64,000 nt of DNA from Anaerorhabdus furcosa. Its GTDB lineage: Bacteria > Bacillota_I > Bacilli_A > Erysipelotrichales > Erysipelotrichaceae. The notes under the pieces are model-generated. The model was not told where the DNA came from and searched no databases. It saw only the letters and a program-made list of their open reading frames with translations. The stretch lies in assembly GCF_900167375.1 (NCBI RefSeq), contig NZ_FUWY01000004.1, positions 1 through 64,000 on the forward strand. Direction: 5' to 3'. The position numbers and the translations under genes were made by a program. Position 1 is the stretch's first letter. Every line of letters starts with the position of its first letter. Of this stretch, positions 31,087 through 39,719 are shown one piece after another.

Positions 31087-32568
31087 TTAATTATTTTTTT
31101 TACTCTCCAATGCTTGAATTGTTTGGATAGCAAATTTACCTTGAACAACTGCAACAGGAGTACCTCCTGGTGTCATTTGCCATTGACTAGCAAGGATGAT
31201 GTTTTTTATTGGCAATTCATTATTCATAATCATCATTTGTTTGTTGTTGGGTGTCATCGCATAGGCCATAAATGATCCTTTATATGCATTAACATAATTC
31301 ACATAGGTTTTTGGCGTTACAACATCCAAATCCTCTAATTCTTCCATTTCAGGAATGAGATTCACTATAATTTCTTTGAACTTATCTGATATTTCTTGTT
31401 TAAACGCTTTGTATTCTTCTTTGCTCATTTTTTCTATTTGATTGTATTGGTCTTCATTTGTAATAAGATTTACTTGTACGACTGTTTTTCCATTTTGAAT
31501 AAGAGTTGGTTCATAACCAAAGTGTTTTATTCCAATACTTGTGTAAGATTCATTTAAAACAGTATATTCGTTTGTCTTATAAAATGAAGTTTGAGCTATT
31601 CTACTTAAATCAGCATTTGTTCGATAAATTGCTGTTATTAAACTGCAAGTAGGATTCTTTATTTTATCTTGATCACGTTTCATCATTTCACTAATTTCAT
31701 ACTTATTTTTTAGAAGATGCTTAGTTAGATAATGAAGATCTAAAGCACTGACAATATAATCCGCATTGTATACAGTTCCATCGCTCAATTGAACTCCACT
31801 TGCTACATCATTTTCTACTAAAATTTCATCAACATTGCAGTTCAAATTTAGTTTTCCACCCAATGCTTCATATTTTTTAGTAACTCTTTCAATCAGTGGT
31901 TTTGATCCCCCTGATGGTACACCACTATTTTTGATCATTAACCCACCTAAAGTAGCGAGTAAAGAGGAAGTACTGTAGTTACTTGGAATCATTGAATTAG
32001 TAAAAAAGAATTTTAATTCTTCACTTTCAAACTGTTGTCCAAATTCTTCAATAGAAAGTGTTCCATACTCCTTCATCACTTTGATAAGAGGAAGCATTTT
32101 CATTCCATAACTTAAACCTTCCATCATTGTCCATAAATGAAAAGGTTTCTTAGAAGGAACAGATCCACAATTCATAGACTTCTTAATATTTTTTATAAAT
32201 TTCTTTAGTATTTTTTTATCATTTGGTGTTGCGTATTGATCAAGTTCTTTCTCCAATTTAACTAAATCTGTCCACATGTTAATTTTGTGACCATTGATAT
32301 TTACTTCATAGAAAGTATCACCATCATATATTGTAACCGTATCATCTAATGCGCCTATTTCGTGCCAGATTTTATTTAGATCACCTTTCTTGGATTCAGT
32401 TAACCAATGAATACACCCTTCGATATAACTACCTTTTCGTGTCCATCCTGTACATAGACCTCCTGCATAATTATTTTTTTCAACTATTTCTACTTCATAT
32501 CCAGCTTTTCTTGCATAGATTCCTGCAGATAATCCTGCAAGTCCTGCTCCAATAATAATTATTTTCAT
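31087..32568 (-). CDS. FAD-dependent oxidoreductase, phytoene desaturase (CrtI/CrtN)-like
   Basis: A 493-residue flavin amine oxidase/carotenoid desaturase-type protein. The N-terminal dinucleotide motif is IIIIGAGLAGLSAGIYARKAGYEVEIVEK, split over residues 2-30, followed by AGGLCTGW. ADYIVSALDLHYL is the typical central block, and the C-terminal MTPGGTPVAVVQG closes the FAD site. Enzymes of this family dehydrogenate, isomerise or reduce isoprenoid or steroid-like lipids. No phytoene synthase is present. The ATG at 32568 overlaps the tetR stop, giving translational coupling. Confidence 0.8.
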   Translation of the reverse strand: MKIIIIGAGLAGLSAGIYARKAGYEVEIVEKNNYAGGLCTGWTRKGSYIEGCIHWLTESKKGDLNKIWHEIGALDDTVTIYDGDTFYEVNINGHKINMWTDLVKLEKELDQYATPNDKKILKKFIKNIKKSMNCGSVPSKKPFHLWTMMEGLSYGMKMLPLIKVMKEYGTLSIEEFGQQFESEELKFFFTNSMIPSNYSTSSLLATLGGLMIKNSGVPSGGSKPLIERVTKKYEALGGKLNLNCNVDEILVENDVASGVQLSDGTVYNADYIVSALDLHYLTKHLLKNKYEISEMMKRDQDKIKNPTCSLITAIYRTNADLSRIAQTSFYKTNEYTVLNESYTSIGIKHFGYEPTLIQNGKTVVQVNLITNEDQYNQIEKMSKEEYKAFKQEISDKFKEIIVNLIPEMEELEDLDVVTPKTYVNYVNAYKGSFMAYAMTPNNKQMMIMNNELPIKNIILASQWQMTPGGTPVAVVQGKFAIQTIQALESKKNN

Positions 32569-32570
32569 AA

Positions 32571-33140
32571 CTAACACCCCTGTTCCTTTTTATATAAAGA
32601 CATTAATGCATTAAATTGATTGGTAAGTCGATTCGCAACTTCATCTTCATCAATGTGTACAAGATCAAGATTTAAGGCACAAGCTAAACCATAAGTATAG
32701 ATTGCCATTTCCAAATGATATTCAGCTGCTTGTTTTTCTGTGAGTTGATATACATCCGTTAAAATGTATCGAATTTGATCAGAGTTTACATCTTCGAATC
32801 TGAGTCCTTGTTGATTTTGAGCTTGCATATATAGAAAATTAAAAAGTCCCTTATGTTCTTTTGCAAACTTAACATAGCCCATCCCTACACTTAAATAAGA
32901 AGAATACTTACTATTATTAAGATAATAACTCACACAGTCTTTGTATGTATTTTCAGCTTCTACCTTTAGAGCAATTTTTAAATCATCCATACTTTTAAAC
33001 TCAGAATAAATGGGTTGAGTTGAGCAACTTAAATAATTTGCTATTTTACGAGCATTCAAACTATCAATTCCCTCTGTTTGTACAATGAAAAGCGATGTTT
33101 CTAGAATTTTTTCTTTACCAACATGTTTCAATCTAGGCAT
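32571..33140 (-). CDS. TetR/AcrR-family transcriptional regulator
   Basis: The N-terminal DNA-binding domain (residues 6-50) has ILETSLFIVQTEGIDSLNARKIA and CSTQPIYSEFKSMDDL, typical of TetR regulators. The C-terminal ligand domain is helical and poorly conserved. Length 189 is normal. The tandem palindromes at 33152-33183 lie directly before it. It is the first gene of the cassette and probably represses the whole unit until a small hydrophobic ligand binds. Confidence 0.85.
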   Translation of the reverse strand: MPRLKHVGKEKILETSLFIVQTEGIDSLNARKIANYLSCSTQPIYSEFKSMDDLKIALKVEAENTYKDCVSYYLNNSKYSSYLSVGMGYVKFAKEHKGLFNFLYMQAQNQQGLRFEDVNSDQIRYILTDVYQLTEKQAAEYHLEMAIYTYGLACALNLDLVHIDEDEVANRLTNQFNALMSLYKKEQGC

Positions 33141-33151
33141 AATATCTCCTT

Positions 33152-33183
33152 ATATAACATCCGTTATATAACATATGTTATAT
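33152..33183. promoter_or_regulatory. Overlapping TetR operators
   Basis: ATATAACATATGTTATAT (33166-33183) is a perfect 18-base palindrome. A second, imperfect dyad ATATAACATCCGTTATAT (33152-33169) shares its edge. They lie just upstream of tetR. Confidence 0.75.
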
Positions 33184-33210
33184 TATGTGCAAAAAAAATG
33201 CAATAAAAAA

Positions 33211-33230
33211 AGGAAATAACTTCCTCTCTT
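33211..33230 (-). terminator. Short terminator after coaD
   Basis: AGGAA / TTCCT with a 5-base loop and a run of seven Ts on the minus strand, with G-T pairs extending the stem. Weak but correctly placed. Confidence 0.5.
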
Positions 33231-33236
33231 TGTTTT

Positions 33237-33713
33237 CTATTTGAATTTTTTCATTACATAATCATTAATTGCTTCAGGTATGAATTTAGAGATATCTCCA
33301 CCATTAAACGCTATTTCTTTAGCAACAGAGCTACTTAAGAATGAAAATTCTGGACGCGCAACAAAAAATAATGTTTCAATGTGATCATTAAGCATCATAT
33401 TTGCTGTTGCTTGTTGAAGTTCATATTCGTAGTCTGCTACTGCTCTTATCCCTCGAATAAGTGCTGTTGCATTTAGTTTTGTTGCAAAATCTACAGTTAA
33501 CCCTTCTCCAACCACAACTTTTACATTGGGCAAATCCTTAGTACACTTCTCAATCATCTCTTTACGTTCTTGTTGATCAAATGTGACTTTCTTCTTTGGA
33601 TTTACCATAATAGTTACAATAACTTCATCAAACATCTTACTTGCACGTTTAATAATATCTAAATGACCATTTGTTATTGGGTCAAAACTCCCTGGATAAC
33701 ATGCTATTTTCAT
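33237..33713 (-). CDS. coaD: Phosphopantetheine adenylyltransferase
   Basis: CoaD adenylates 4'-phosphopantetheine in coenzyme A synthesis. The N-terminus CYPGSFDPITNGHLDIIKRA carries the nucleotidyltransferase TxGH motif. RGIRAVADYEYELQQATAN and the C-terminal SSSVAKEIAFNGGDISKFIP are family marks. Length 158 is standard. It overlaps rsmD by 4 bases; the ftsW-rsmD-coaD order is common in this group. Confidence 0.96.
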   Translation of the reverse strand: MKIACYPGSFDPITNGHLDIIKRASKMFDEVIVTIMVNPKKKVTFDQQERKEMIEKCTKDLPNVKVVVGEGLTVDFATKLNATALIRGIRAVADYEYELQQATANMMLNDHIETLFFVARPEFSFLSSSVAKEIAFNGGDISKFIPEAINDYVMKKFK

Positions 33714-34273
33714 TGATTTTCCTCATTTCCTTTATAAATACATATTTTAGTAATACCATAAATTGTTTCTTTTTTTTGTTTAAATGAATGATAATGATCT
33801 AAAAATTCATCTTCTTTTAATCCTTCACAGATGATATAACCCTCTTTGGTTAATAAATGATGTTTATCAATGAAGTTTAATATCTCATCATATGCAATTT
33901 TTCCATAGGGAGGATCAATGTAGATAAAACTAAAAGTCTTTTGATTGCTTACACATTCTTGTAAAGCTCGTTTGTAGTCCATTTTAAGACACGTACAGCA
34001 TGTTTCTTCTTTTAATGAGGCAATGTTCTCCTTGATGATTTTCATTGCTTCAAAGCTTGCATCTACAAACAAACACGTATCCACCCCTCGTGATATACAT
34101 TCTAAACCGATTGCTCCTGATCCTGCAAACAAATCAAGTGCATCACCACCATTAAAATAAGGTCCAATTGATGAGAAAATGGATTCTTTTACTTTATCTA
34201 ATGTAGGTCGTGTATCTTGTCCTGGTCTTGTTTTTAAGATTCGTGAACGATGTTTTCCAGCCACTATTCTCAT
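33710..34273 (-). CDS. rsmD: 16S rRNA (guanine(966)-N2)-methyltransferase
   Basis: The 187-residue protein begins MRIVAGKHRSRILKTRPG, followed by TRPTLDKVKESIFSSIG, the SAM loop ALDLFAGSGAIGLECISRG and the catalytic YIDPPYGKIAYDEIL. It methylates a guanine of 16S rRNA in assembled small subunits. It overlaps both ftsW (4 bases) and coaD. Confidence 0.94.
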   Translation of the reverse strand: MRIVAGKHRSRILKTRPGQDTRPTLDKVKESIFSSIGPYFNGGDALDLFAGSGAIGLECISRGVDTCLFVDASFEAMKIIKENIASLKEETCCTCLKMDYKRALQECVSNQKTFSFIYIDPPYGKIAYDEILNFIDKHHLLTKEGYIICEGLKEDEFLDHYHSFKQKKETIYGITKICIYKGNEENQ

Positions 34274-35472
34274 TCAAAATCACCTTGCCTGTATCTTGAA
34301 ATAACTGCTTGAGAGACACCAATAGCAACCATGGCAGCCATTGTACTTGATCCTCCATAAGAAATCATAAGTAGTGGAACACCCGTAAGTGGAATCAACC
34401 CTGTAACTCCTCCTACATTAAAGATAAAGTGAATCAAAATATACATTGCTGTTCCTATTAGGATAACTCTACCCTTTTCACTCTTCATTTTAAACGCATA
34501 TTTAAAGAGTCTCATAATAATTAATCCATAGCATACAAAAATAACCATGAATCCCAAAAAACCTAATTCCTCAACCACAATTGCTAAAATAAAGTCCGTA
34601 TTAGCAGCTGGAAAGTTTGTATATTTTCGAACAGAGTTACCAAACCCTACACCAAAAAATCCTCCAGAAGCAAATGATACTAAACCATTAACAAGTTGAT
34701 ATCCCGCTCCATACTTATCAACGAATGGATTTACTGCAGATAGGATACGTGATTTTTGATATTCAGCTAAAGGCAAATGTTCAACAAAATTTATCCCTAT
34801 TGGTGATATTAAAAAGACAACTCCTACAATACCCGCGACAATAAGTAAAAAGACAATCTTTTGATACTTTGTCAATTGAGGATGTTGTGGTATTAAAAAG
34901 ATAATAATTGCAATTGCAAGCATAACTACTGCAGAACCAAAGTCAGATTGAAGAATCGCTACAATCAATACAAATGATCCAATAAGAATTGCTGGTGTTT
35001 TAATTAATTCCCAATTGGTTGGTTTTTTCATTTTCAAGTCGCATAAATAAGCAGCCATAACTAACATAATCGATATCTTTGCAAACTCTGATGGTTGAAT
35101 TGTAACCTCTCCCCCTGGCATTGGAATACGAATCCACGCCTTAGCACCCCCTACCGATGGGAAAGCTAGTGCTAATAATAGAAAGACGAATGTTGCAATA
35201 ACAATCAAAGAAATATTGTCTCTTAATCTTTGAAACGTAAATACTTTAGCAACCATTAACATAGCAATATACCCAACAATTGAGAATATAATTTGCTTTG
35301 CAACTACGTTAACTAAAGATATTGTATTACCAGCTGCCAACCCCATGGATGCACTGGTTATCATGACAAGACCAAAAAACACTAATACGATTGTAGCGAA
35401 ATGAATATATCGGTCATATAAATAAGGCATTCTAAGTGCGCCAGACTTTCGCTTCTTCTCCAAATAATTCAC
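34270..35472 (-). CDS. ftsW: FtsW/RodA-family peptidoglycan polymerase, probably FtsW
   Basis: A SEDS-family glycosyltransferase of 400 residues with about ten membrane spans. Marks are MITSASMGLA in span 1, GGAKAWIRI followed by IQPSEFAKISIMLVMAAY, and the C-terminal GVTGLIPLTGVPLLMISYGGSS. It polymerises lipid II at the septum. FtsW is favoured over RodA by the SASMG and the SYGGSS ending, but RodA cannot be excluded. Translation is coupled to rsmD. Confidence 0.88.
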   Translation of the reverse strand: MNYLEKKRKSGALRMPYLYDRYIHFATIVLVFFGLVMITSASMGLAAGNTISLVNVVAKQIIFSIVGYIAMLMVAKVFTFQRLRDNISLIVIATFVFLLLALAFPSVGGAKAWIRIPMPGGEVTIQPSEFAKISIMLVMAAYLCDLKMKKPTNWELIKTPAILIGSFVLIVAILQSDFGSAVVMLAIAIIIFLIPQHPQLTKYQKIVFLLIVAGIVGVVFLISPIGINFVEHLPLAEYQKSRILSAVNPFVDKYGAGYQLVNGLVSFASGGFFGVGFGNSVRKYTNFPAANTDFILAIVVEELGFLGFMVIFVCYGLIIMRLFKYAFKMKSEKGRVILIGTAMYILIHFIFNVGGVTGLIPLTGVPLLMISYGGSSTMAAMVAIGVSQAVISRYRQGDFE

Positions 35473-35567
35473 CTCTTTAGGTATTTTATCATAAATCCTG
35501 ATACTTTTTAGAACATTTGTCTTTAAAAATTTGGAAAATTTGGTATCATTATAGATGAGGTTTTAAT

Positions 35568-36134
35568 ATGGAAATAAATAATAATACAATTGTTAAGGAC
35601 ACTGATCCTAAAATCAGAGAAAAATCTTTTCCTGTTGATCTACCTTTGAGTCATGAAGATAGAGAAATTTTGAAAAATATGTTAAACTACGTTAAAGAGT
35701 CAATTATACCCGAAATTGCTGAGGCAAAAAATCTAAGACCTGCTGTCGGTATATCTGCAATCCAAATTGGTATACCAAAACAACTAACTGCAATTTCACT
35801 AACTGATTATGATAAAAATGATAATGAAATTCATTATGAATACGCTTTGGTAAATCCAAAGATTGTTTCTTATTCAGTTCAAATGTCTTATCTTGAAAAT
35901 GGCGAGGGTTGTTTATCAGTGGAAGATCCACACCAAGGTTTCGTACCACGTCATGCAAGAATTAAAGTAGAAGCATTTGATATGTTACAAAATAAAAATG
36001 TTACGATTAAAGCACAAGGTTATTTTGCAATCGTACTTCAGCATGAAATTGATCATTTCTCAGGCACATTGTTTTATGATCGCATTGATCAAGAAAATCC
36101 TTTCAAGCCAATTGAAGGGGCACAAGTTATATAA
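35568..36134 (+). CDS. def: Peptide deformylase
   Basis: Def removes the formyl group from new proteins. The three metal and catalytic motifs are visible: VGISAIQIGIP (motif 1, with an Ile at the usual Leu/Gly-rich part), EGCLSVEDP (Cys ligand) and LQHEIDHFSG (two His ligands and catalytic Glu). Length 188 and the insertion between motifs 1 and 2 fit the type 2 enzymes of Gram-positives. The start follows GATGAGG. It is divergent from ftsW and followed 14 bases later by rnj. Confidence 0.95.
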   Translation: MEINNNTIVKDTDPKIREKSFPVDLPLSHEDREILKNMLNYVKESIIPEIAEAKNLRPAVGISAIQIGIPKQLTAISLTDYDKNDNEIHYEYALVNPKIVSYSVQMSYLENGEGCLSVEDPHQGFVPRHARIKVEAFDMLQNKNVTIKAQGYFAIVLQHEIDHFSGTLFYDRIDQENPFKPIEGAQVI

Positions 36135-36148
36135 AGAAAGAGGAAAAT

Positions 36149-37957
36149 ATGAAAGAAGTAAATTCTACAGGGGCTAAAGCTCGTAAAGTTAAAAAAAGCG
36201 AGGTTCCTGTAACGAAAGAACATAAAATGAACCCACGCACCGATACTCAAATTTATGCATTAGGAGGTTTAGGTGAAGTTGGAAAAAATATGTATTGCAT
36301 TGAACATGATAATGAAATAATTATTATTGACTCAGGAGTACGTTTTCCAGAAGAAAACTTACTTGGTGTTGACTATGTAATACCAGATTATAGTTACATT
36401 ACAAAAAATCAAGCAAAGATAAAGGCGTTAATTATTACCCATGGTCATGAAGATCATATCGGTGGTATTCCTTTTCTTCTACAAACATTACGTTTTGATA
36501 AAATCTATGCACCAAGATTTGCTTGTGCATTAATTAATAAAAAACTAGAAGAAAGAAAATTAACGAAAGCATGTAAACTAGTAGAAATAAATGATGAAAC
36601 TCGCATTTCTACTAAAAACTTTTCTGTTGGATTCTTTAATACTGTTCACAGTATTCCAGATTCATTGGGAGTTTTAATTAATACACCGAATGGAAGAATT
36701 GTACATACTGGAGATTTTAAGTTTGACTTAACTCCAATTGGTTCTAATTCAGATTATCAAAAGATGGCTTATATTGGTCAAATTGGAGTTACTGTTTTAT
36801 TAAGTGATTCAACAAACTCTGGTGTTGCTGGCTTCTCAATTTCTGAAAAGAAAGTAGCCCAAGCAATTCTTGAACAAACTCGTAAAACACCAGGTCGTTT
36901 ACTTGTATCAACATTCGCAAGTAATGTACTACGTGTAGGACAAATTTTAGAGGCTGCAGTTGCTTGTGGACGTAAAGTTGCAGTATTTGGTCGTTCAATG
37001 GAAAACGTTGTTGAGATAGGCCAAAAACTAGGTACAATCAAGATTGATAAGAGTCATTTCATTACGCCAGCTGAACTAAATACATTACCTGCAAATAAAG
37101 TATGTATTGTTTGTACTGGATCACAAGGAGAACCACTTGCTGCTTTAAGTAGAATTGCCAATGGTACTCATCGTTTTATTAAAATTATACCTGGAGATAC
37201 AGTCATCTTCTCAAGTAGTCCAATTCCTGGTAATACTAATAGTGTTGGTGCAGTTGTTAATCAATTGACTCGTGTTGGAGCTAACGTATTAGTTAACTCA
37301 CCACTTACATCACTACATACAACAGGACATGCTTCTCAAGAAGAACAAAAACTTATGCTCCAATTAATCAAACCAAAATACTTCATGCCAATTCATGGTG
37401 AGTATAAAATGTTAGTACAACATACAGAAACTGCTGTTGAAACTGGTGTTCCTAGAGAAAACTGTTTCATATGTAGTAATGGTGATGTGCTTGTTATGAG
37501 AAATGGTGAATGTTTCTTAAGTGATGAACGTATTCAAACTGATGACATTTATGTTGATGGAAATGATATTTCTGGTTTATCAACTTCAGTTATTAAGGAT
37601 AGACAACTACTTGCGGATAATGGTTTAGTAGCTGTTATTGTTACAATCGATTCTCGCTACAATAAAATCTTATGTCGCCCTAATATTGTAAGTAGAGGCT
37701 TTGTATTCATCAAAGAAAGTCAAACTTTACTTAAAGAAGCTGAAGTCGTCGTTTATGAATCATTAAAGAAAAAAATGGAAGAACGTACAACATTTGGAGA
37801 ACTAAAGAATTGTATTAGAAGTTCACTAGAACCATTCTTGTATAAGAAAACAAATCGTAATCCAATCGTTATCCCCGTTATCTTGAATCAAAAAGCAGCA
37901 ATGCAAGCGATGCAAGCTAACGCTAAAAAGCGAATCTCAAAAACAAAAGAAGCGTAA
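36149..37957 (+). CDS. rnj: Ribonuclease J
   Basis: A metallo-beta-lactamase/beta-CASP nuclease of 602 residues with 5'-exonuclease and endonuclease activity on mRNA and rRNA. The zinc motif is THGHEDHIGG; other marks are HTGDFKFD, GSQGEP and the PVHGE-like MPIHGEYKML. A 30-residue basic N-terminal extension precedes the family start TQIYALGGLGEVG. Whether it is J1 or J2 cannot be told. Confidence 0.94.
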   Translation: MKEVNSTGAKARKVKKSEVPVTKEHKMNPRTDTQIYALGGLGEVGKNMYCIEHDNEIIIIDSGVRFPEENLLGVDYVIPDYSYITKNQAKIKALIITHGHEDHIGGIPFLLQTLRFDKIYAPRFACALINKKLEERKLTKACKLVEINDETRISTKNFSVGFFNTVHSIPDSLGVLINTPNGRIVHTGDFKFDLTPIGSNSDYQKMAYIGQIGVTVLLSDSTNSGVAGFSISEKKVAQAILEQTRKTPGRLLVSTFASNVLRVGQILEAAVACGRKVAVFGRSMENVVEIGQKLGTIKIDKSHFITPAELNTLPANKVCIVCTGSQGEPLAALSRIANGTHRFIKIIPGDTVIFSSSPIPGNTNSVGAVVNQLTRVGANVLVNSPLTSLHTTGHASQEEQKLMLQLIKPKYFMPIHGEYKMLVQHTETAVETGVPRENCFICSNGDVLVMRNGECFLSDERIQTDDIYVDGNDISGLSTSVIKDRQLLADNGLVAVIVTIDSRYNKILCRPNIVSRGFVFIKESQTLLKEAEVVVYESLKKKMEERTTFGELKNCIRSSLEPFLYKKTNRNPIVIPVILNQKAAMQAMQANAKKRISKTKEA

Positions 37958-37976
37958 GCTTCTTCTGTCTATTGAT

Positions 37977-38011
37977 AAAATGGTATATCTAAGAAGATGT
38001 ATCATTTTTTT
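37977..38011 (+). terminator. Terminator after rnj
   Basis: A 13-bp stem (AAAATGGTATATC / GATGTATCATTTT, two G-T pairs) with a 6-base loop, then a T run. Confidence 0.8.
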
Positions 38012-38054
38012 ATGAAATTTTTCAATTTGGCGCAGTAATTTTAGTATTATCTTG

Positions 38055-38471
38055 TTATGATTCAACCGCAATTATGTAAAGTCGAGTTATTGTAAAAGGA
38101 ATTAGAATACAAAGACCAAGTGGAAAGAAGAAATCACCAAAGGGTTTGATGAATAGCCATGCAACAAAGATAACAATATATGCAATAGTAATCTCGAATT
38201 TTGCATGAATTAAGTAGTTCTTTAAACCTTGTCCTAATTTGTTGCCATTTTTCTTGTATGTTCTATAAAGAAAAATTCCAGCAGTTAGACAAGCAATTAG
38301 AATCGAGAAAATACTATAAAAATCTGAAAAGAGTAATGCAAAAACTATTTCAAGCAAATTGAATGGCACTCCAAAAAAGCCTTTAGATGAAAGTACAGTT
38401 AGAATTAATGTATTCACAATTGAAACAATGATGAAGATGAATAGCGGATATACTTTATAACGTGCAAACAT
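38055..38471 (-). CDS. Small integral membrane protein, third gene of a coupled mini-operon
   Basis: The 138 residues contain four hydrophobic spans (about 5-30, 36-65, 90-113, 115-134) and a short basic loop (YRTYKKNGNKLGQG). No family recognised. Its ATG overlaps the stop of the upstream lipoprotein gene (TGATG), so it is translated by coupling. Because the two upstream genes are tiny, this unit may be a small membrane-associated module. Confidence 0.6.
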   Translation of the reverse strand: MFARYKVYPLFIFIIVSIVNTLILTVLSSKGFFGVPFNLLEIVFALLFSDFYSIFSILIACLTAGIFLYRTYKKNGNKLGQGLKNYLIHAKFEITIAYIVIFVAWLFIKPFGDFFFPLGLCILIPFTITRLYIIAVES

Positions 38472-38629
38472 CAGATGAATACGAGTATTCTAAACATGCA
38501 TTGGTTTGTAACCCACATGCGATAACAACTCCTTTCCTCAAAGAATGCATTAGAATTTATTTTGGCTTGGCATCCTAGAAAGGAAAAGGTGATTATTAGT
38601 ACAATAAATATTTTCTTGCATATTTTCAT
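38471..38629 (-). CDS. Mini-lipoprotein, 52 aa
   Basis: The short gene encodes a protein beginning MKICKKIFIVLIITFSFLGC, a textbook lipoprotein signal peptide: basic start, hydrophobic core, lipobox FLGC with the lipidated Cys at residue 20. About 32 residues follow, with two more Cys. It overlaps the upstream 23-aa ORF by one base (TAATG) and the downstream membrane protein gene by one base (TGATG). These exact overlaps and the lipobox support a real gene. Function unknown. Confidence 0.6.
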   Translation of the reverse strand: MKICKKIFIVLIITFSFLGCQAKINSNAFFEERSCYRMWVTNQCMFRILVFI

Positions 38630-38700
38630 TATCTATAGTCACTCACACTTTCATTAACTATATTATTCTCTTCAATATCTCCATTTTTATGTCTACCCAT
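38629..38700 (-). CDS. Putative 23-aa leader gene of the mini-operon
   Basis: The ATG at 38700 has AAAGGA about ten bases upstream. The peptide is hydrophilic (MGRHKNGDIEENN, then IVNESVSDYR) and has no signal. Its only strong support is the one-base TAATG overlap with the lipoprotein gene. It could be a true small protein or a translated leader. Confidence 0.35.
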   Translation of the reverse strand: MGRHKNGDIEENNIVNESVSDYR

Positions 38701-38724
38701 ATTTTCATTTCCTTTGCTAACCTC

Positions 38725-38733
38725 ATATTAACA
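38725..38733 (-). promoter_or_regulatory. Extended -10 promoter of the mini-operon
   Basis: TGTTAATAT on the minus strand gives a TGn extended -10 box about 25 bases before the first small ORF. No good -35 is seen. Confidence 0.4.
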
Positions 38734-38987
38734 CAAAATGAATTTGAAATTTGTTCGAGATAAAAAATTTATTGCACAGTTAAAGTACACTTTTTAAAAT
38801 TTTTCTCTAACATTTTTCATTAAAATCATCTATTTTCTTATATAATCGCTTATTTCTGTAACATTTCATAAATAGTTATTTAGCTTATTGTCTTCCTAAT
38901 AATCTTATTTATCGTTTCTTTTTCATAATCATTCACTTACCTTGCTAATGTGACTTTTCACTCATCCATATAGTGAATATACCCGGT
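38734..38987. other. Long AT-rich intergenic stretch with no supported gene
   Basis: Between the mini-operon promoter and the trmK terminator I find only very short frames without ribosome binding sites (for example a 20-codon one on the minus strand near 38800-38870). No recognised RNA or repeat. It may contain a decayed gene. Confidence 0.5.
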
Positions 38988-39025
38988 AAAAAAAAGCTAA
39001 ACCCTTTTTCTCTTGGTTTAGCTTT
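38988..39025. terminator. Terminator of the phoH-trmK gene cluster
   Basis: An 11-bp stem (AAAGCTAAACC / GGTTTAGCTTT) with an 11-base loop and eight T residues on the minus strand, just after the trmK stop. Confidence 0.85.
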
Positions 39026-39044
39026 CAATCTCACTTTGACCCCA

Positions 39045-39716
39045 CTAAAGTTCAGAGGGCTTGTTTAATAATGCTGTAAATATTTGTATCTTTTGAGAAA
39101 GTTCTGGATAACGTGCATCCGTTTTAGGTAATACTTCTTCAATCATTTTGTAAGTATTTAAACTATCCTTCAAGTAATCAATGAATAGTTCACTTCTCTC
39201 TTTCATCAAAAACGGACCAAAGGTAACATGAAGGTCACTGTATTCTGAATGATAGTTCGTATTAAATACAACAATTTGATAGAAGCGATCATCATATACA
39301 AGCTTTTCAGCAGTAATTGTAAAGTGATGATTTGATATCCACCTTCTCAAATCTATAATGTCTTTATTTACTTGCACGATAATTTGTTTACACTTATATA
39401 AGTGTTCCATCCCATCTTCAAGTATTTCTCTTGCAGTTCCAAATCCCATACCTGCTATAATAGCACAATCGATATCTAAAGGAACATGTTCAAATCCATT
39501 TGATTTAATCACTTCAATTTGACTTGATAACCCTTCTTCTTCAATATTTGTCTTTGCAATTTGACAGGGTCCATCAATTACATCACAAGCATAACATTTT
39601 GGTGAAAGTCCTTCTTTAATACACGCAATAGGAACAAAAGCATGATCTGTTCCAATATCCGCTACAACACTTCCTGGTTCAACAAGATTCTTAATTGCTT
39701 CTAATCTTTTATTCAA
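39045..39716 (-). CDS. trmK: tRNA (adenine(22)-N1)-methyltransferase
   Basis: TrmK (COG2384), 223 residues. The SAM site is VVADIGTDHAFVPIACI, followed by ACDVIDGPCQIAKTNI, the catalytic-region CAIIAGMGFGTAREIL and IVQVNKDIIDLRRWI. It methylates A22 of tRNA. It begins 3 bases after the rpoD stop, the usual dnaG-rpoD-trmK order of Bacillota. Confidence 0.92.
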   Translation of the reverse strand: MNKRLEAIKNLVEPGSVVADIGTDHAFVPIACIKEGLSPKCYACDVIDGPCQIAKTNIEEEGLSSQIEVIKSNGFEHVPLDIDCAIIAGMGFGTAREILEDGMEHLYKCKQIIVQVNKDIIDLRRWISNHHFTITAEKLVYDDRFYQIVVFNTNYHSEYSDLHVTFGPFLMKERSELFIDYLKDSLNTYKMIEEVLPKTDARYPELSQKIQIFTALLNKPSEL

Positions 39717-39719
39717 AGC

